64,000 nt of DNA, from NCBI GenBank assembly GCA_028829895.1, contig CM054178.1:64448335-64512334 (forward strand). The letters are read 5' to 3'. This stretch comes from Sinotaia quadrata (Eukaryota; Mollusca; Gastropoda; Architaenioglossa; Viviparidae). Below, piece by piece: positions 22,790 to 33,535 of this stretch. Below the pieces are notes generated by a model. The model saw only the letters and a list, made by a program, of their open reading frames with translations. It had not been told where the DNA came from and searched no databases. Each line of letters opens with the position of its first letter. The stretch's first letter is position 1. The translations under genes and the position numbers were made by a program.

Positions 22790-23220
22790 ACTATTGTCTG
22801 TATACCACTTTTAGTTCCACTATTGTCTATATAGCACTTTTAGATCCACTATTGTCTATATAGCGCTTTTAGATCCACTATTGTCTATATAGCGCTTTTA
22901 GCTCCACTATTGTCTATATAGCACTTTTAGCTACACTGTTGTCTATAGAGCTTATAGCAAAGGGGTGCACAAAATGTTTTAGGCCAGAGGGCCAAATTTC
23001 TAATTGATTGTGCATGGAGGGCCGCAAGTCAGATTGCACATGAATGGATCAGTAGAAAAAAAAACACAAATAATGAAATAAAGTCCTCTAGGGGCCACAC
23101 ATAGCCCTGTTTCCTCTATTGCCTATATAGTTTTTAGCTACACTATTTTCTATATATCAAGTTTAGCTCACTATTGTCTATATTAGCTTTTAGCTACACG
23201 GTTGTCTATATAGCTGTTAG
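22790..23220. repeat. About 29-bp minisatellite, interrupted
   Basis: Unit TATATAGCACTTTTAGATCC plus ACTATTGTC. About six copies before 22960 and three after 23105. The block between looks like an insertion (see the hAT-like entry). Confidence 0.88.
22962..23104. mobile_element. Possible hAT-type MITE inserted in the minisatellite
   Basis: CAAAGGGGTGCACAAAATGT then GGCCAGAGGGCCAAATTT at the left, GGAGGGCCGCAAGTC inside, TAGGGGCCACACATAGCCCTG at the right. The GGGGTGC...GGCC...GGGCC pattern recalls ends of hAT elements. It splits an otherwise regular tandem array. No clear 8-bp target duplication was seen. Confidence 0.4.
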
Positions 23221-23224
23221 CTAC

Positions 23225-23570
23225 ACCATGTCAGATACCCTCCTCCCAAAACCATGTCAGATACCCTCCTCACAACACCATGTCAGATATCCTCCTCACA
23301 ACACCATGTCAAATACTACCCTCCTCACAACACCATGTCAGATACCACCCTCATCACATCATGACAGATACCCTCTTCAAAAGACCATGACATATACCAT
23401 CCTCACACCACCATGACATATACCATCCTCACACCACCATGACATATACCATCCTCACACCACCATGACATATATCATCCTCACAACACCATGACAGATA
23501 CAATCCTTACATCACCATGTTAGATACGCTCCTCACTCCACCATGACAGATACCCTCAGAAGCAAATGAG
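23225..23570. repeat. About 25-bp minisatellite
   Basis: Unit ACCATGTCAGATACCCTCCT plus CACAAC, about 13 copies drifting from ATGTCAGATACC to ATGACATATACC along the array, 180 bases before exon 9. Confidence 0.92.
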
Positions 23571-23752
23571 AGGAGGAACATACCACAACTGAGAACAACA
23601 TTTCAAGTCGAATGGCTCCTGCTGTCCCTTATGGGGGAGGTATGCTTTAAAAATATTAGATATATTGTGTTCACAGTAAAGTTTCATAAATATTGAATCT
23701 TGTTGTAATAAAGCCAAAAATAGTTATTTACTTACTGCCGTTATAACTGCAG

Positions 23753-24031
23753 ATTCACTCTACAAAGGAACGTATACTACATTGCCATAAGCGAGGTCAA
23801 GAGAGCTCCTTGAAGATCAGGCTGAAGCAGAAGGGTTTCAAGAGCGAACAGTTTCAAGGTCATGGAGTCAAAAAGCGTTTGCCATTACAATATGTTGCCG
23901 TTGATGACAATGTCCCTGGTGACGAGAAGCTACTATATCCAGTTGCTAACTGCAACATGAGCCAGTTCAACATCCTCAAGTTTCGTGACTTCTCGGATGA
24001 CCTTGTCTCCAGCGCCCTTGACCCTTGCGAA
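23753..24031 (+). CDS. TRANK1: TRANK1-like, exon 9 (just before Walker A)
   Basis: Acceptor ATAACTGCAG at 23752, phase 0. It encodes IHSTKERILHCHKRGQE, then KRLPLQYVAVDDNVPGDEKL, then NILKFRDFSDDLVSSALDP, the segment that precedes the P-loop in TRANK1. The end is unusual: GAA|GCAAGT at 24032 is a textbook GC donor and leaves phase 0. The GT four bases later (24036) leaves phase 1. Neither joins to the acceptor at 25810, but the GC donor joins cleanly to an AG at 25847. Confidence 0.9.
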
Positions 24032-24035
24032 GCAA

Positions 24036-25810
24036 GTCAACATTATTTCCATATCTAACTCCCTTCGTTTCACAAAGGCACACTGCCTGCTCATCCCTCA
24101 CAGGAACTTCTTCTTCAACCTTTCTCACCATGCAATAAAATTAGTTGTCTGTTAATTATCTTTTATTATCCCTTTCTTAACAAAACCCTTTCAGTTCAAA
24201 AATAGTAGCTGGCTGATGTACTTTTAATCTAACAATGTTTAGCTGTCCATGGACAAATATTTGATTGAATTATAATTAGATTATTTTAACAAAAGGAATC
24301 TCCACTTTGTTATCTTTTACTTATTTATTTATATCATTTAACATTACGTTAATTAGAATACTAGCTATTTTCTCGGCATTCTTATTAATTACGATAAATC
24401 GATGAAGAAGTTTTAATGTTTGTTTTCTCATTTCCAGTTAAACATTTAGTTACTGAGGAAGCAAGAAATTTAACATCCATTGCAAGACCAAGAAAGCAAT
24501 TATTTTACAAGGCAGATACTGATTTCTCTTCACTATCACTCCTCATATTTATTTTTTGAAACACCACTTACAAATAGACCTAGTAGTAATCAGAAATCAT
24601 GAAACATTTATTTTGAAATACACTTACATATGAAACCTAGTAGTTAATATATACAGTTACAAACAAGTCTAGTAATTACTGAAATAATGAAACACGTTCA
24701 TTTTGAAATACAGTTACAAATAGGTGTAATACTAACTTTTCACTGAAATCTCGAAACGCGCATGAAACTACACTAAATAGTCTGTTTAATGTCGAATCCA
24801 TTTTCGTAAGTCAAGATGAGTTTGGTGAAATTGATACTTCTAAAATTAGTAATTAGCAAATGTCTTCTTTATACATATCAAGTATATTGAAAATTGTAGT
24901 ATCATTAATATGTCTCACTTTGTAGTGTTGCCAGTTAAATTAGATATAAGTCTAAGTTTGTACTGTCACCACTTCTCAGTCACACTTAATATGAAAAGTT
25001 ATTATTATGCAACGGTTTTGCCTCTCACATATTTGATCAGGTCCTGCAGCAAAATGAATGTATTCGCTTTCAGATTTATTAGCCGAAGTAGATTGTGAAC
25101 ATGTCTCTAACATTCAATTTATGATTATCAATATATACACTGCATTTGAACTTCACGATCACACTTTTAAAATTCAGTTATATCGACTCACACATTATTT
25201 TCTGCTTCCGCTAAGACAACTGTAAAAACATCGTTAAGCGTTTTAGGCATACAGTCAACAATTTAATATTTAAAGACTTGAGTCAGGTTCTTTATTCTTG
25301 TTTGGACGCTTCAGTCCTTTAGCATGAAAGACGGGTGATTGCATTAGGGGTTTATAAATACAAAATTTATATAACTTAAATCTCACTACTGCGTAAAGGT
25401 AGACTCAGTTTCCCATCTCGTAAATAAATAATTTTACTTCAAAATTATTCCTTTGAAGTCAAACAGCGGGCACCTGTACTTATTACCTGGCCTGTTCATT
25501 TCTTGTTCCGTATTGAAAAAAATGTTAAAATGATTTTCGAATTTGAATAAACTTAAAGTGATTATTTGATCTGATTCCCTTTAGGCGTATGTTTAATTTG
25601 TTGTGTAATCTGAATTACCTTAAAATTAATACAATTCTCCAATTTCAATTAAGTTGAAATGGTTCTTTATTTGCAAAATCTTTATATGAAAATGATTTTT
25701 TAATTTCAGTTACCATTAAGTTGAAATGGTTCTTTAATTGCAATGATCTTTACATCAAAATGATTCGTTAATTTCAATTATCTTTATAAACGAAATAATC
25801 TCTGCGTTAG
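24036..25810. other. Intron between exons 9 and 10
   Basis: AT-rich; short repeated phrases (AAATACACTTACAAATA, AAGTTGAAATGGTTCTTTA) but no element or exon recognised. An exon linking 24035 to 25811 in phase was looked for and not found. Confidence 0.55.
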
Positions 25811-25847
25811 TTTGTCGTTTATCGATACTTTGCTTTATGTAAACAAG

Positions 25848-26004
25848 GAAAAACGAAGGGACTTTCCTTTCCGAGTGACAGACAAAGAATTTTGTGTCAT
25901 CAGTTTGCAATCCAAAGCTCCTATCTTGCTTCTGGGGCGCAGTGGCACTGGGAAAACAACTTGCTGCTTGTATCGCCTGTGGTCTTGTTTCCTTGACTAC
26001 TGGA
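25848..26004 (+). CDS. TRANK1: TRANK1-like, exon 10 (helicase motif I, Walker A)
   Basis: Encodes EKRRDFPFRVTDKEFCVI and then ILLLGRSGTGKTTCCLYRLW, the P-loop (GxxxxGKT) that binds ATP phosphates. DFPFRVTD before and CCLYRLW after are diagnostic of TRANK1. The start could be 25848 (AG of ACAAG, phase 0) or 25811 (AG of GCGTTAG, phase 2, adding about 12 residues). The end is TGGA|GTGAGT at 26005, phase 1. The last about 26 bases and the donor are repeated several times in the following intron. Confidence 0.9.
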
Positions 26005-26260
26005 GTGAGTATGACAATCCTGAGACAATTATGTGGTCTTCTTTCTTTGACTATTGGAGTGAGTGTGATTATCCCGAGAAAGGTTAAAAGGTTAATGTTT
26101 GACTATTTAGTGAATATGACAATACTGAGGCAGTGTAGAAGTTTTGTTTCCTTGACTACTGAGTGAATATGACAATCTTGAGACAGGTTAGTGGTCATGT
26201 TTCCTTGACTACTAAGTGAATATCTTCCTTGACTATTGAGTGAGTATGACCAGTGCTGTC
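25979..26260. repeat. Tandem duplication of the exon 10 end and its donor
   Basis: Unit about 54 bp (GTGGTCTTGTTTCCTTGACT, ACTGGAGTGAGTATGACAATC). The first copy is the real exon/intron junction; at least four degraded copies follow, and another is near 26395-26450. See findings. Confidence 0.88.
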
Positions 26261-26529
26261 TTAACACACGGTCACGCTGGACACGAGCATGCAAATCGAT
26301 GTGTTTTATTCCTGTGAGTGGTTGTGTAGGTAGGGGCCTCAGTGCATTGTTTTCTCCATGGGCCTACAATGCTGTTAAGACGGCCCTGAGACAGTTCAGT
26401 GTTCTTGTTTCCTTGACTACTCAATACGTCAATCCTCAAATAGACTAGTGGACTCGCTTTCTATCGACGTAACCATGGCAATACCCCATGCAGAGAAATA
26501 TAACCTAACCTGCGCGCGTTAAAGTACAC

Positions 26530-26556
26530 TTTTCTCGAATTAATAATTCGAGAAAA
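26530..26556. repeat. Perfect 12-bp hairpin with 3-nt loop
   Basis: TTTTCTCGAATT, AAT, AATTCGAGAAAA. No other function is visible; it lies in the intron between exons 10 and 11. Confidence 0.9.
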
Positions 26557-28142
26557 TAACATGATGACGTGGGCCTAGTAACATTATTATCCCACTGCTT
26601 TTGACTGCCAGGCATGTACTGAATTTTTTTTCTCTCTAAACTTACTCATGATGAGAATCACTGTGATATGCACTCAGAAATTTTTCAGTTTACATATTCA
26701 GTTGTTTAAAAAAAAATAAGCCTTGATAATCAGAGATAATCTAATTCCACCCACCAACCCCAACCACCTCCGGTGTTTTCCTGGAACAGTTGATGATTTT
26801 TACAATATCTAGATAGGATTAAAAATAGAAATTCTTCAAAATGTGAATTATTAATGCACTATATCTCACCTGTAAGGAGAACTAGATCACATCTTTATCG
26901 AAATGTCGTCGTACGGCTTTTGTCTCAGGTTTTACCTGACGTGGTATTCTTTCTGTCTTGAAAAGTCACAACTTCAAAAATCTTTGACTTTTGAATGAGT
27001 TACTGAACTTGAATTTTGAAAATAGAGACTTTCAGTTATTTACAAGTGAATAAATAACAGACAGAAAACTACCCTTTCGTATACTATCATCGTCATAGTC
27101 ATGACTAGCATAATGATCATTAATAGCCTTCCAATGATAGTTTGTGAAATATTGTAGTCATTAGTGTACAGATAAAATGTGGTTGATCTGAGAAGGGGCG
27201 GGAGGGGTGTGTGTGAGATCTTTAGAGGTTAGTCAAAACTGCAGTCTAGAGAAAGAGAGTTATAAAGTATTTTTTTAATTGCTTGTAAAGGGTATCGTTT
27301 TTCTGGTGTTTGTGATGAATTTTCTCAGTATTGTAGAATCATTAATCTCTCGTTCCTTTCCTCTAAGCAGCTATTCTTTTTTCTTTTTTCTTAGTTTGCT
27401 GTGACATCAATGAACTATTTTTTTCAAATGTGTGTCTTTTAAAATTTTAACAAACAATATATATATATATATATCCTCTCATCAACAAAAAATCACCATC
27501 ATCATCATCGCCGTCGTCAACACCAATTAAACATCATTAGCATGAACACTGAAATATCCTAGTTCGGTTGTAAAACAAAAATATTGCGTGTATTTTAGTT
27601 GTCTAAAATGATGAGACCTATATGTTTTATTTATAGCATGTTAATGTGTGTAAGAGTAACAGACAAAAGAGAAACCGAGTGTTGACATTTCGTTCAACAG
27701 GAAAATAACAATAAAAACCAAATTAAAATGTGTAGTGTATAATGTTTGTTTTTTTAATTACCAAAAATAAAAGTCAATCAGCTCTTAATTACGGATAAGA
27801 TCTGGCTGTGTAAGAGCAAATTTATGAGTTAAGATTTCAATGGATTGTAAAGATTGTTTTTTCATTCAGCCAAAATGTTAACATTTGCTGTTAGGTTCTA
27901 TTGTCTGTCGTTTGTTTGGAGTTTCGGGAGATTTTTTTTCTTCTCACACTGTGTTGTCTAGAAAGTGTTTAGAGTTTCGGGAGATTTTTTTTCTTCTTCT
28001 CACACTGTGTTATCTAGAAAATGTTTTGAAATGTTGCTTTTGCGTATGCTTGTCATGGCACGTTTTGTTTTTGTTCTGGCAATGAATACATGATGCCATG
28101 GAGATAAACCGTCCTTTAACTACGTCACATTAACTCTTTCAG
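26557..28142. other. Rest of the intron between exons 10 and 11
   Basis: A two-copy repeat of AGAGTTTCGGGAGATTTTTT at 27915-28020 (each followed by CTTCTCACACTGTGTT); otherwise nothing recognised. Confidence 0.6.
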
Positions 28143-28306
28143 AAGATAAACAGGACGACGAAACCGCAGGTACTTGTGCGTATACTGACCCAGACAGGGA
28201 CATCGGTACCAGAAGAAAAGGCAAAAACGAGGACAAAAATAAAAACAATAAGACATCGCAGATAAAACTTTCAGACTCGCAAATACCTCTTGTCCATTTA
28301 CGTCAG
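28143..28306 (+). CDS. TRANK1: TRANK1-like, exon 11 (lysine-rich linker in the helicase domain)
   Basis: Acceptor TTAACTCTTTCAG at 28142; the AA lead completes the codon from exon 10. It encodes an acidic then very basic linker (DKQDDETAG, RRKGKNEDKNKNNK) and ends QIPLVHLRQ at CAG|GTGTGG, phase 0. LVHLRQ followed by LFVTKN in exon 12 is the family pattern (vertebrates have a similar HxxQVFVTKN). The linker probably loops out between Walker A and the following strand. Confidence 0.85.
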
Positions 28307-28699
28307 GTGTGGTAAACATTGTTTATGTTGTTGTTCCTTTTATTTCTATTAGAACCAGTTTCTTGTTAGTAGTGTGTTTCTACAGTTAAATATCTTATTT
28401 CTACTAGCCCATCTGTTTTGAAAACTACATATCTAGAGACTGGCATTGTAAACATTGTTTTGAGATTAACATTTACATTATATTATAGGACCACATTAAT
28501 TGAACTATCAAATTATTCTGATAATTATATTCGTTGAATGCTGACTTAGGTAAAGAACAAGCCTATCAAAATTCAACAAATGTTTTTGAAGACAATTACT
28601 GTATGAATTAATTTGTTAAGTTAATTCAAATTCTATAACTTGTTACTTTATAAGAATACATACCTCCACTATTTATATTGATATGATAAGTATGAGTAT

Positions 28700-28930
28700 G
28701 TCGTGGGTGTTGGCCCTCTCCTCCTCTTCAGCTACGATGCCAAGATCACACCGAGTGGCAAGATATTAAATAACCAACTCAGACACCATGATGTTCTTGT
28801 AGAGAGGGGTACTTTATTCTGATATGCGGGGTAAAGTGTGAAAGTCAGCTGTGATTGTGAGTAGGTGAGTGTGAATATAAATATGAGAGATGAACGCGAC
28901 GAACGAACAAGCAACCGTACTAACATACTT
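28700..28930 (-). mobile_element. Possible LTR-like segment, antisense
   Basis: On the minus strand there is a TATA-like ATATTTATATTC, then about 60 bases later CAGAATAAAGTACCCCTCTC (poly(A)-signal-like AATAAAG), then ATGGTGTCTGAGTTGGTTAT. That is the U3-R-U5 order of an LTR. No paired LTR or primer-binding site was found, so it may be a solo LTR or a chance likeness. Confidence 0.3.
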
Positions 28931-29079
28931 CCTTACAGTGCAAGAAAAGCCCAACTCTTGATAAAGAGTTAACAGAATATTATTCTAACAATCGGGCTAA
29001 CTTTCATATGGCTGTTAGTCTTTCATCCAGAAACATCCACACACAACACTCATGGGGTGGGGAACAAGAGCGATGAAAT

Positions 29080-29615
29080 GATAAATAAAATAAAAAGATA
29101 GCAAAATTAAACACGTGCACAGCGGTGATAACCGCAATGAACAAATGCCAAATAAAATTAGTGGCACAAATATGTGGGTGAAAACCCAAAGCAAATGATA
29201 AATGATCAAATAATTACAATAGTAGTAATAACCACACACACAAAAAAACAATCACAAAGCTATCTGTTTGAATAAAAGGGTCCAGGGTGAAAACCCAATG
29301 TCAACAATAAGTGTTAGTTACAACAGTGAAGTGATAACAGTGAATGATCAAATACTAATGTCACAAATCTGTGGGTGAAAACCCAATGTGAGTAATAAAC
29401 GCTAGTTACATCGGTGATGACTGCAAAAATTATCACAACAGACTAATCCTTCTATATTAATGTTTATGTAAAAGTTCAGGGTGAAGACCCAATGTGAACA
29501 ACAAATGTTAATTCACGATGGTGATGATAACCGCAATAGTAATCATAAAGTTCAACCAACCAAAGTCAAATGTTTATAAAGAAAGTTCAGGGTGAAAGCC
29601 TGAAATGTCAATAAT
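29080..29615. repeat. About 100-bp degenerate tandem repeat
   Basis: Five occurrences of GTGAAAACCCAA (or close variants) about 75-110 bases apart, each with a GTTAGTTAC / GTGATGATAACCGCAA block between. In the intron between exons 11 and 12. Confidence 0.8.
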
Positions 29616-30905
29616 AATAATAATAAACTATAACTAACCTACCTAAGTAATGCACCTTCTAAATTAACTTCTAATTACTTCCTACTTACAAATATTGAAG
29701 ACAAAAATGTTGTAATGATGCTGCATGAAAAACACGTCTGCATGAGAGAGGTGGTTGGATCGCACTTGCCAACACACTGGCAAAAACACAAAACTCACAA
29801 AACTCACACACGATAAGCCAGCCACTGAAAAATGGATCCGCTTGCAAGAACGCAAAGTTACAGAGTTGCCAACATGCTGGCAAAACACTGATTGGTGGAC
29901 AAACTTGCCAACATGCTGACACAACACAGAAGTTACGAAGAATGCACGGTTGCACTGAAAAATGCAGACACTTGAACACAAGTAAAAACCTAAGTGTCAA
30001 CAACCCCCCCCCACACACACACACACACACTGATGAGCATGGATTATCTTTCACTGAATAGCGAGAAGAATGAAGTCGTGATACGTTGAATGTATGTACG
30101 GCAAAATGTCGCTTCCATGCACCAAACTTTTAACCATCCCCAATTCATGACAAGACACTGGTACGTTACAATTTGTGCAGAGTTGAAGACATTCGAAAGA
30201 TTAATCCCCAATTCTGATAAACTGGGATAAACTCCGCATGGCCCCAATGTGTAGATAAAATAGCAACAAAATTCTAACACATCCTGTAGACAGCCTGCTC
30301 ATAAGTACACTGGAGATAAAAATGGCCACACAGTCCTTTTTTGTGAGCCAAGTTTTCTCTTATCCTTCCAGAAGACTCACACAATAAACACTAGAAATTT
30401 TAACTAACCTAGCCTCAGTCATATTGTTAAGAAAAGTGCATTCACTTCTAATAACAAAATATAGTCCCTATCTAAAACTTACAATAAGGGACCATAAAAA
30501 GACTAAATACCTTTCTATCTATTCTTAACATCATTAACTAACTCTAACATAAATAAATAAACAAATAAATCTAATTAAAGTGCTAAAAGCACAAAATAAG
30601 CATGCATGCACACAAACTTACTGACAGTGCTTGTATTTGACACTCATTCGCTCCAATAACAATAAACACATCACGTATGGTCAATGGGAAATAATAAAGT
30701 ACTTTTAAAAAAATAATGTTTTCCTGATTACCCCCCCCCCCTTTGACCATGACAGTACTTCAGATGTATGTGTGTACATATATTCATGATATTCTAAATA
30801 TAGTATTTCTAAATAATGCCATACATCTTGATATTTTCATGATAAGGTTTCAAAAATATGCATTAGCATTTAGAAAAAATTTACTTTGAGAAATTTTATT
30901 TTCAG
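29616..30905. other. Rest of the intron between exons 11 and 12
   Basis: Three TTGCCAAC...CTGGCAAAA phrases at 29765-29930 suggest another diverged repeat. The 28700-30300 stretch as a whole looks like inserted repetitive DNA. There is a CA run at 30010-30030 and a C run at 30730. Confidence 0.5.
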
Positions 30906-31034
30906 CTTTTTGTGACAAAGAACCAAGTACTACGTAGTGAACTGCAAAGATCCTTTCATGCATTTTGCCATGGCAGTCACATTGCCACCAAACATGCCCA
31001 GGTTAAGGATGTGCCTTTACCGCACAGACTTCAG
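30906..31034 (+). CDS. TRANK1: TRANK1-like, exon 12, with a GC donor
   Basis: Acceptor TTTTATTTTCAG at 30905; 43 codons, phase 0 at both ends. It encodes LFVTKNQVLRSELQRSFHAF and KDVPLPHRLQ. The next exon begins DVDTYQYPLF in phase 0. The only donor that keeps this phase is CAG|GCAAGT, a consensus GC-AG donor. The nearby GT (GCAA|GTGGTC) would leave phase 1. A (TG)n microsatellite starts about 25 bases into the intron. Confidence 0.9.
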
Positions 31035-31056
31035 GCAAGTGGTCTGTTGTGTGAAA

Positions 31057-31058
<2 letters not shown>

Positions 31059-31095
<37 letters not shown>
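31059..31095. repeat. (TG)n microsatellite just after the GC donor of exon 12
   Basis: About 17 TG units starting 25 bases into the intron. UG repeats close to a donor can affect splicing in other genes; here that is only a possibility. Confidence 0.92.
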
Positions 31096-31097
<2 letters not shown>

Positions 31098-32166
31098 ATG
31101 TGTGTGCTTGCATGCATATATATGTACTACCCATAATAATAATTATAAAAGAAAATTTAATATAGCACTTCACTTTATAAAATCTCAAAGCATTTACAAT
31201 TATTACAATTAGCCATAAAATACATAAGGCCTTTGTTTAAAGCTACTTCAACAGAGAAGTAGAAAACTAAAGATAATATAGCTAATAATACCTATAAATA
31301 ACTTGGGAATAAAAACATACATATTCACTTTGTCAACATTGACTTAACAGATTAAAATAATGCATAATTTTATAACTTTAATTCATTGGATTATTTAACA
31401 CTGACTATTTAGAGTGGCAGTTAGTTTTGATGGATGGAGTATCATAGTTAAAAAGCAAAAGAACTAGACAGCAAAGAATGTTGGCATTACTTGGAGTAAG
31501 TAGGCTGTTTAATAGTGAGTAAGCAGGCTGTTTAATAGTGAGGTTTCATTTCTGAAAACTTATAATTCTTACAAATATAAATATAGTGAAAATGTTGAGT
31601 AAGAAAGTTGATATAGTCTTTTTTTATGAGATCTGTACTGTGTTTCTTGGCTTAAGTTTTAGCAGTATTCAAAACATTTAGTGTCAGATGTCAAATTGTA
31701 CTTAGAAATATACCAACATTATCAACTCTGGGGTGGGAGTGTGCAGAGCAGTTGACCTAGTATAGTCACAGTTTTGCTCTTGGATTGTCAGGGGACTAAA
31801 TCAGAGCTTGGGCCATACCAGAGATGGGGAGACAACACTACTCATCCCACTTCCTCTTATGGTTCTTTACCTGTCATGTCAAAATTTACATCGGTTTTTT
31901 TAAAATTTTTAATATCTTAAGTAAACTGACAGAGGAAATATTTGTTCCAATGACAGCAAGTGTTGAATTCTTTAGAGCTTTTTGGTCTAGTAGGAGAAAG
32001 TTACCAAACAAGGACTCAAGGTGTTGTGTGCTTTCTACTAAAACATTTTAATTGACATTTTTATTTCAAAAGTATCATGGTCTTTTATAAACCTCTTAAT
32101 TACAACACTTCCTTCCAGTTTGAGTGTTAGAATCACTTTAATATTATCTTTTTTTTTCTTCTTTAG
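31096..32166. other. Intron between exons 12 and 13
   Basis: A short tandem duplication (AGTAAGTAGGCTGTTTAATAGTG) near 31495-31540; nothing else recognised. Confidence 0.6.
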
Positions 32167-32374
32167 GATGTCGATACCTACCAGTACCCCTTGTTTATGA
32201 CATCTCGACAGTTACTAGTGATGCTCGATGGCTCTCTACCACCCCCACACTTCTTTGAAAGGAATAAAGATGGCAGTCGTCAATTTTCAGGCTGGGATGA
32301 AGAGGAGGAGACTTTTGCTCACATTCCTCTGGATGATGACTCTGATGATGATGAGACATATGGAAGAAAGCTTG
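32167..32374 (+). CDS. TRANK1: TRANK1-like, exon 13
   Basis: Acceptor TTTTTTTCTTCTTTAG at 32166, phase 0; donor CTTG|GTAAAG at 32375, phase 1. It encodes DVDTYQYPLFMTSRQLLVML, then DGSLPPPHFFERNKDGS, then an acidic run (GWDEEEE, DDDSDDDE). TRANK1 proteins share the PLFxTSxQxxxLLDxSL block here. The acidic tail is a likely exposed loop in the helicase. Confidence 0.9.
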
Positions 32375-32939
32375 GTAAAGTTTCATGGATTGAAGTTTTG
32401 CTTTGATTAAAGGATAATACTTTCAGGTTCAGTTTGTGTATTATATACTTGCTAATTATAAATATTGATAATGTCAAATTCAAACACACTATAAGACTGA
32501 CTTATAGAAAAAATTATGTGTAAATTTGTTGAAAATGGAAGAGTAAGAAGACATTTACTAGATTAAATAATAATAAATTATTATTTGTAATAAACAAATT
32601 ATGACATGGATAGCATTCTTTGTAATAATAAGCTTGGTTATAGTTGATTGTCCTGCAGGATTGTAAATATATTTACCAGTCCAGTTATAACAAATATATA
32701 AACATCAAAGGTGGAATGGAAACTAATGTATTAATCATTTGAGAAATTAAGAATTCATGATACATCATTTCTCATATGAATTTAAGATTAAGCTTGTACA
32801 TTACAAATTGATTCTGACAACAAATTTCTAAAATATTTTTAAATTATTTCTTAACTTCTGTTGTTTTCGTGTACTTTTTTTTTTATCATGGTATAAAATT
32901 TCAGGCATTAAAATATAGTATCTGCAACTCTCATTAGAT

Positions 32940-33370
32940 CAACATTGCATTTTAAATTGCACTACCAAACCTTCCTTAATTATATTATGACTGCATTGTA
33001 CTCCCAAATCTTTCTGAAGTGCAATACATTATTAAATGCATTTTTTCTCTCTAAAATACTTTGCATTATTAAATTCATTTTATTACTATACTACTATTAC
33101 TACTTTTTACTACTATATCTTTCTGAAGTGCATTTCATTATTGAATACATTTTACTACCAATCTCTCTAAAATGCATTAAAATATTTTATACATTTTATT
33201 ATCAAATCTTTCTGAAGTGCATTACAGTGTTAAATGCATTTTACTACCACTCTCTCTAAAATGCATTAAAATATTTTATACATTATATTATCAAATCTTT
33301 CTAAAGTGCATGGCATTATTTAGTATGTACACTTTACCTTCAAATCTTCTGAAGTGCATTATGTTATTCA
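32940..33370. repeat. Degenerate minisatellite before exon 14
   Basis: Recurring TTTCTGAAGTGCATT..., ACCAAATCTTTCT and CTCTCTAAAATGCATT blocks at about 40-120-base spacing, ending 40 bases before exon 14. Confidence 0.85.
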
Positions 33371-33407
33371 ATAAATTTCATCAACATCTGTATTTTGCTT
33401 GTGGCAG

Positions 33408-33535
33408 CTTCTGGTGATGGAAATATTAAGCAGACAACTGATTCTAAGGGAAGCAAGCATGCAGAAAACCTCAGTGAAGTGACATATGAGGTTTTTGCCT
33501 ATGAAATCTGGCCTAAGATTATTAAGAAAATCAAG
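33408..33535 (+). CDS. TRANK1: TRANK1-like, exon 14
   Basis: Acceptor GTGGCAG at 33407, two-base lead matching exon 13; donor AAG|GTATGC at 33536, phase 0. After a polar start it encodes EVTYEVFAYEIWPKIIKKIK. The VTYEVFxxExWPKxI block is shared with vertebrate TRANK1. The intron before it contains a degenerate tandem repeat that runs up to the exon. Confidence 0.9.

Noticed and set aside
25894..26166. 90-codon plus frame overlapping exon 10
   Set aside because: Wrong frame; the Walker A motif is in the other frame, and this frame only follows the duplicated exon end.
29682..30054. Cysteine-rich minus-strand open frames of 99 and 122 codons
   Set aside because: They cover repeated TTGCCAAC phrases and a CA run; low complexity, no domain pattern.
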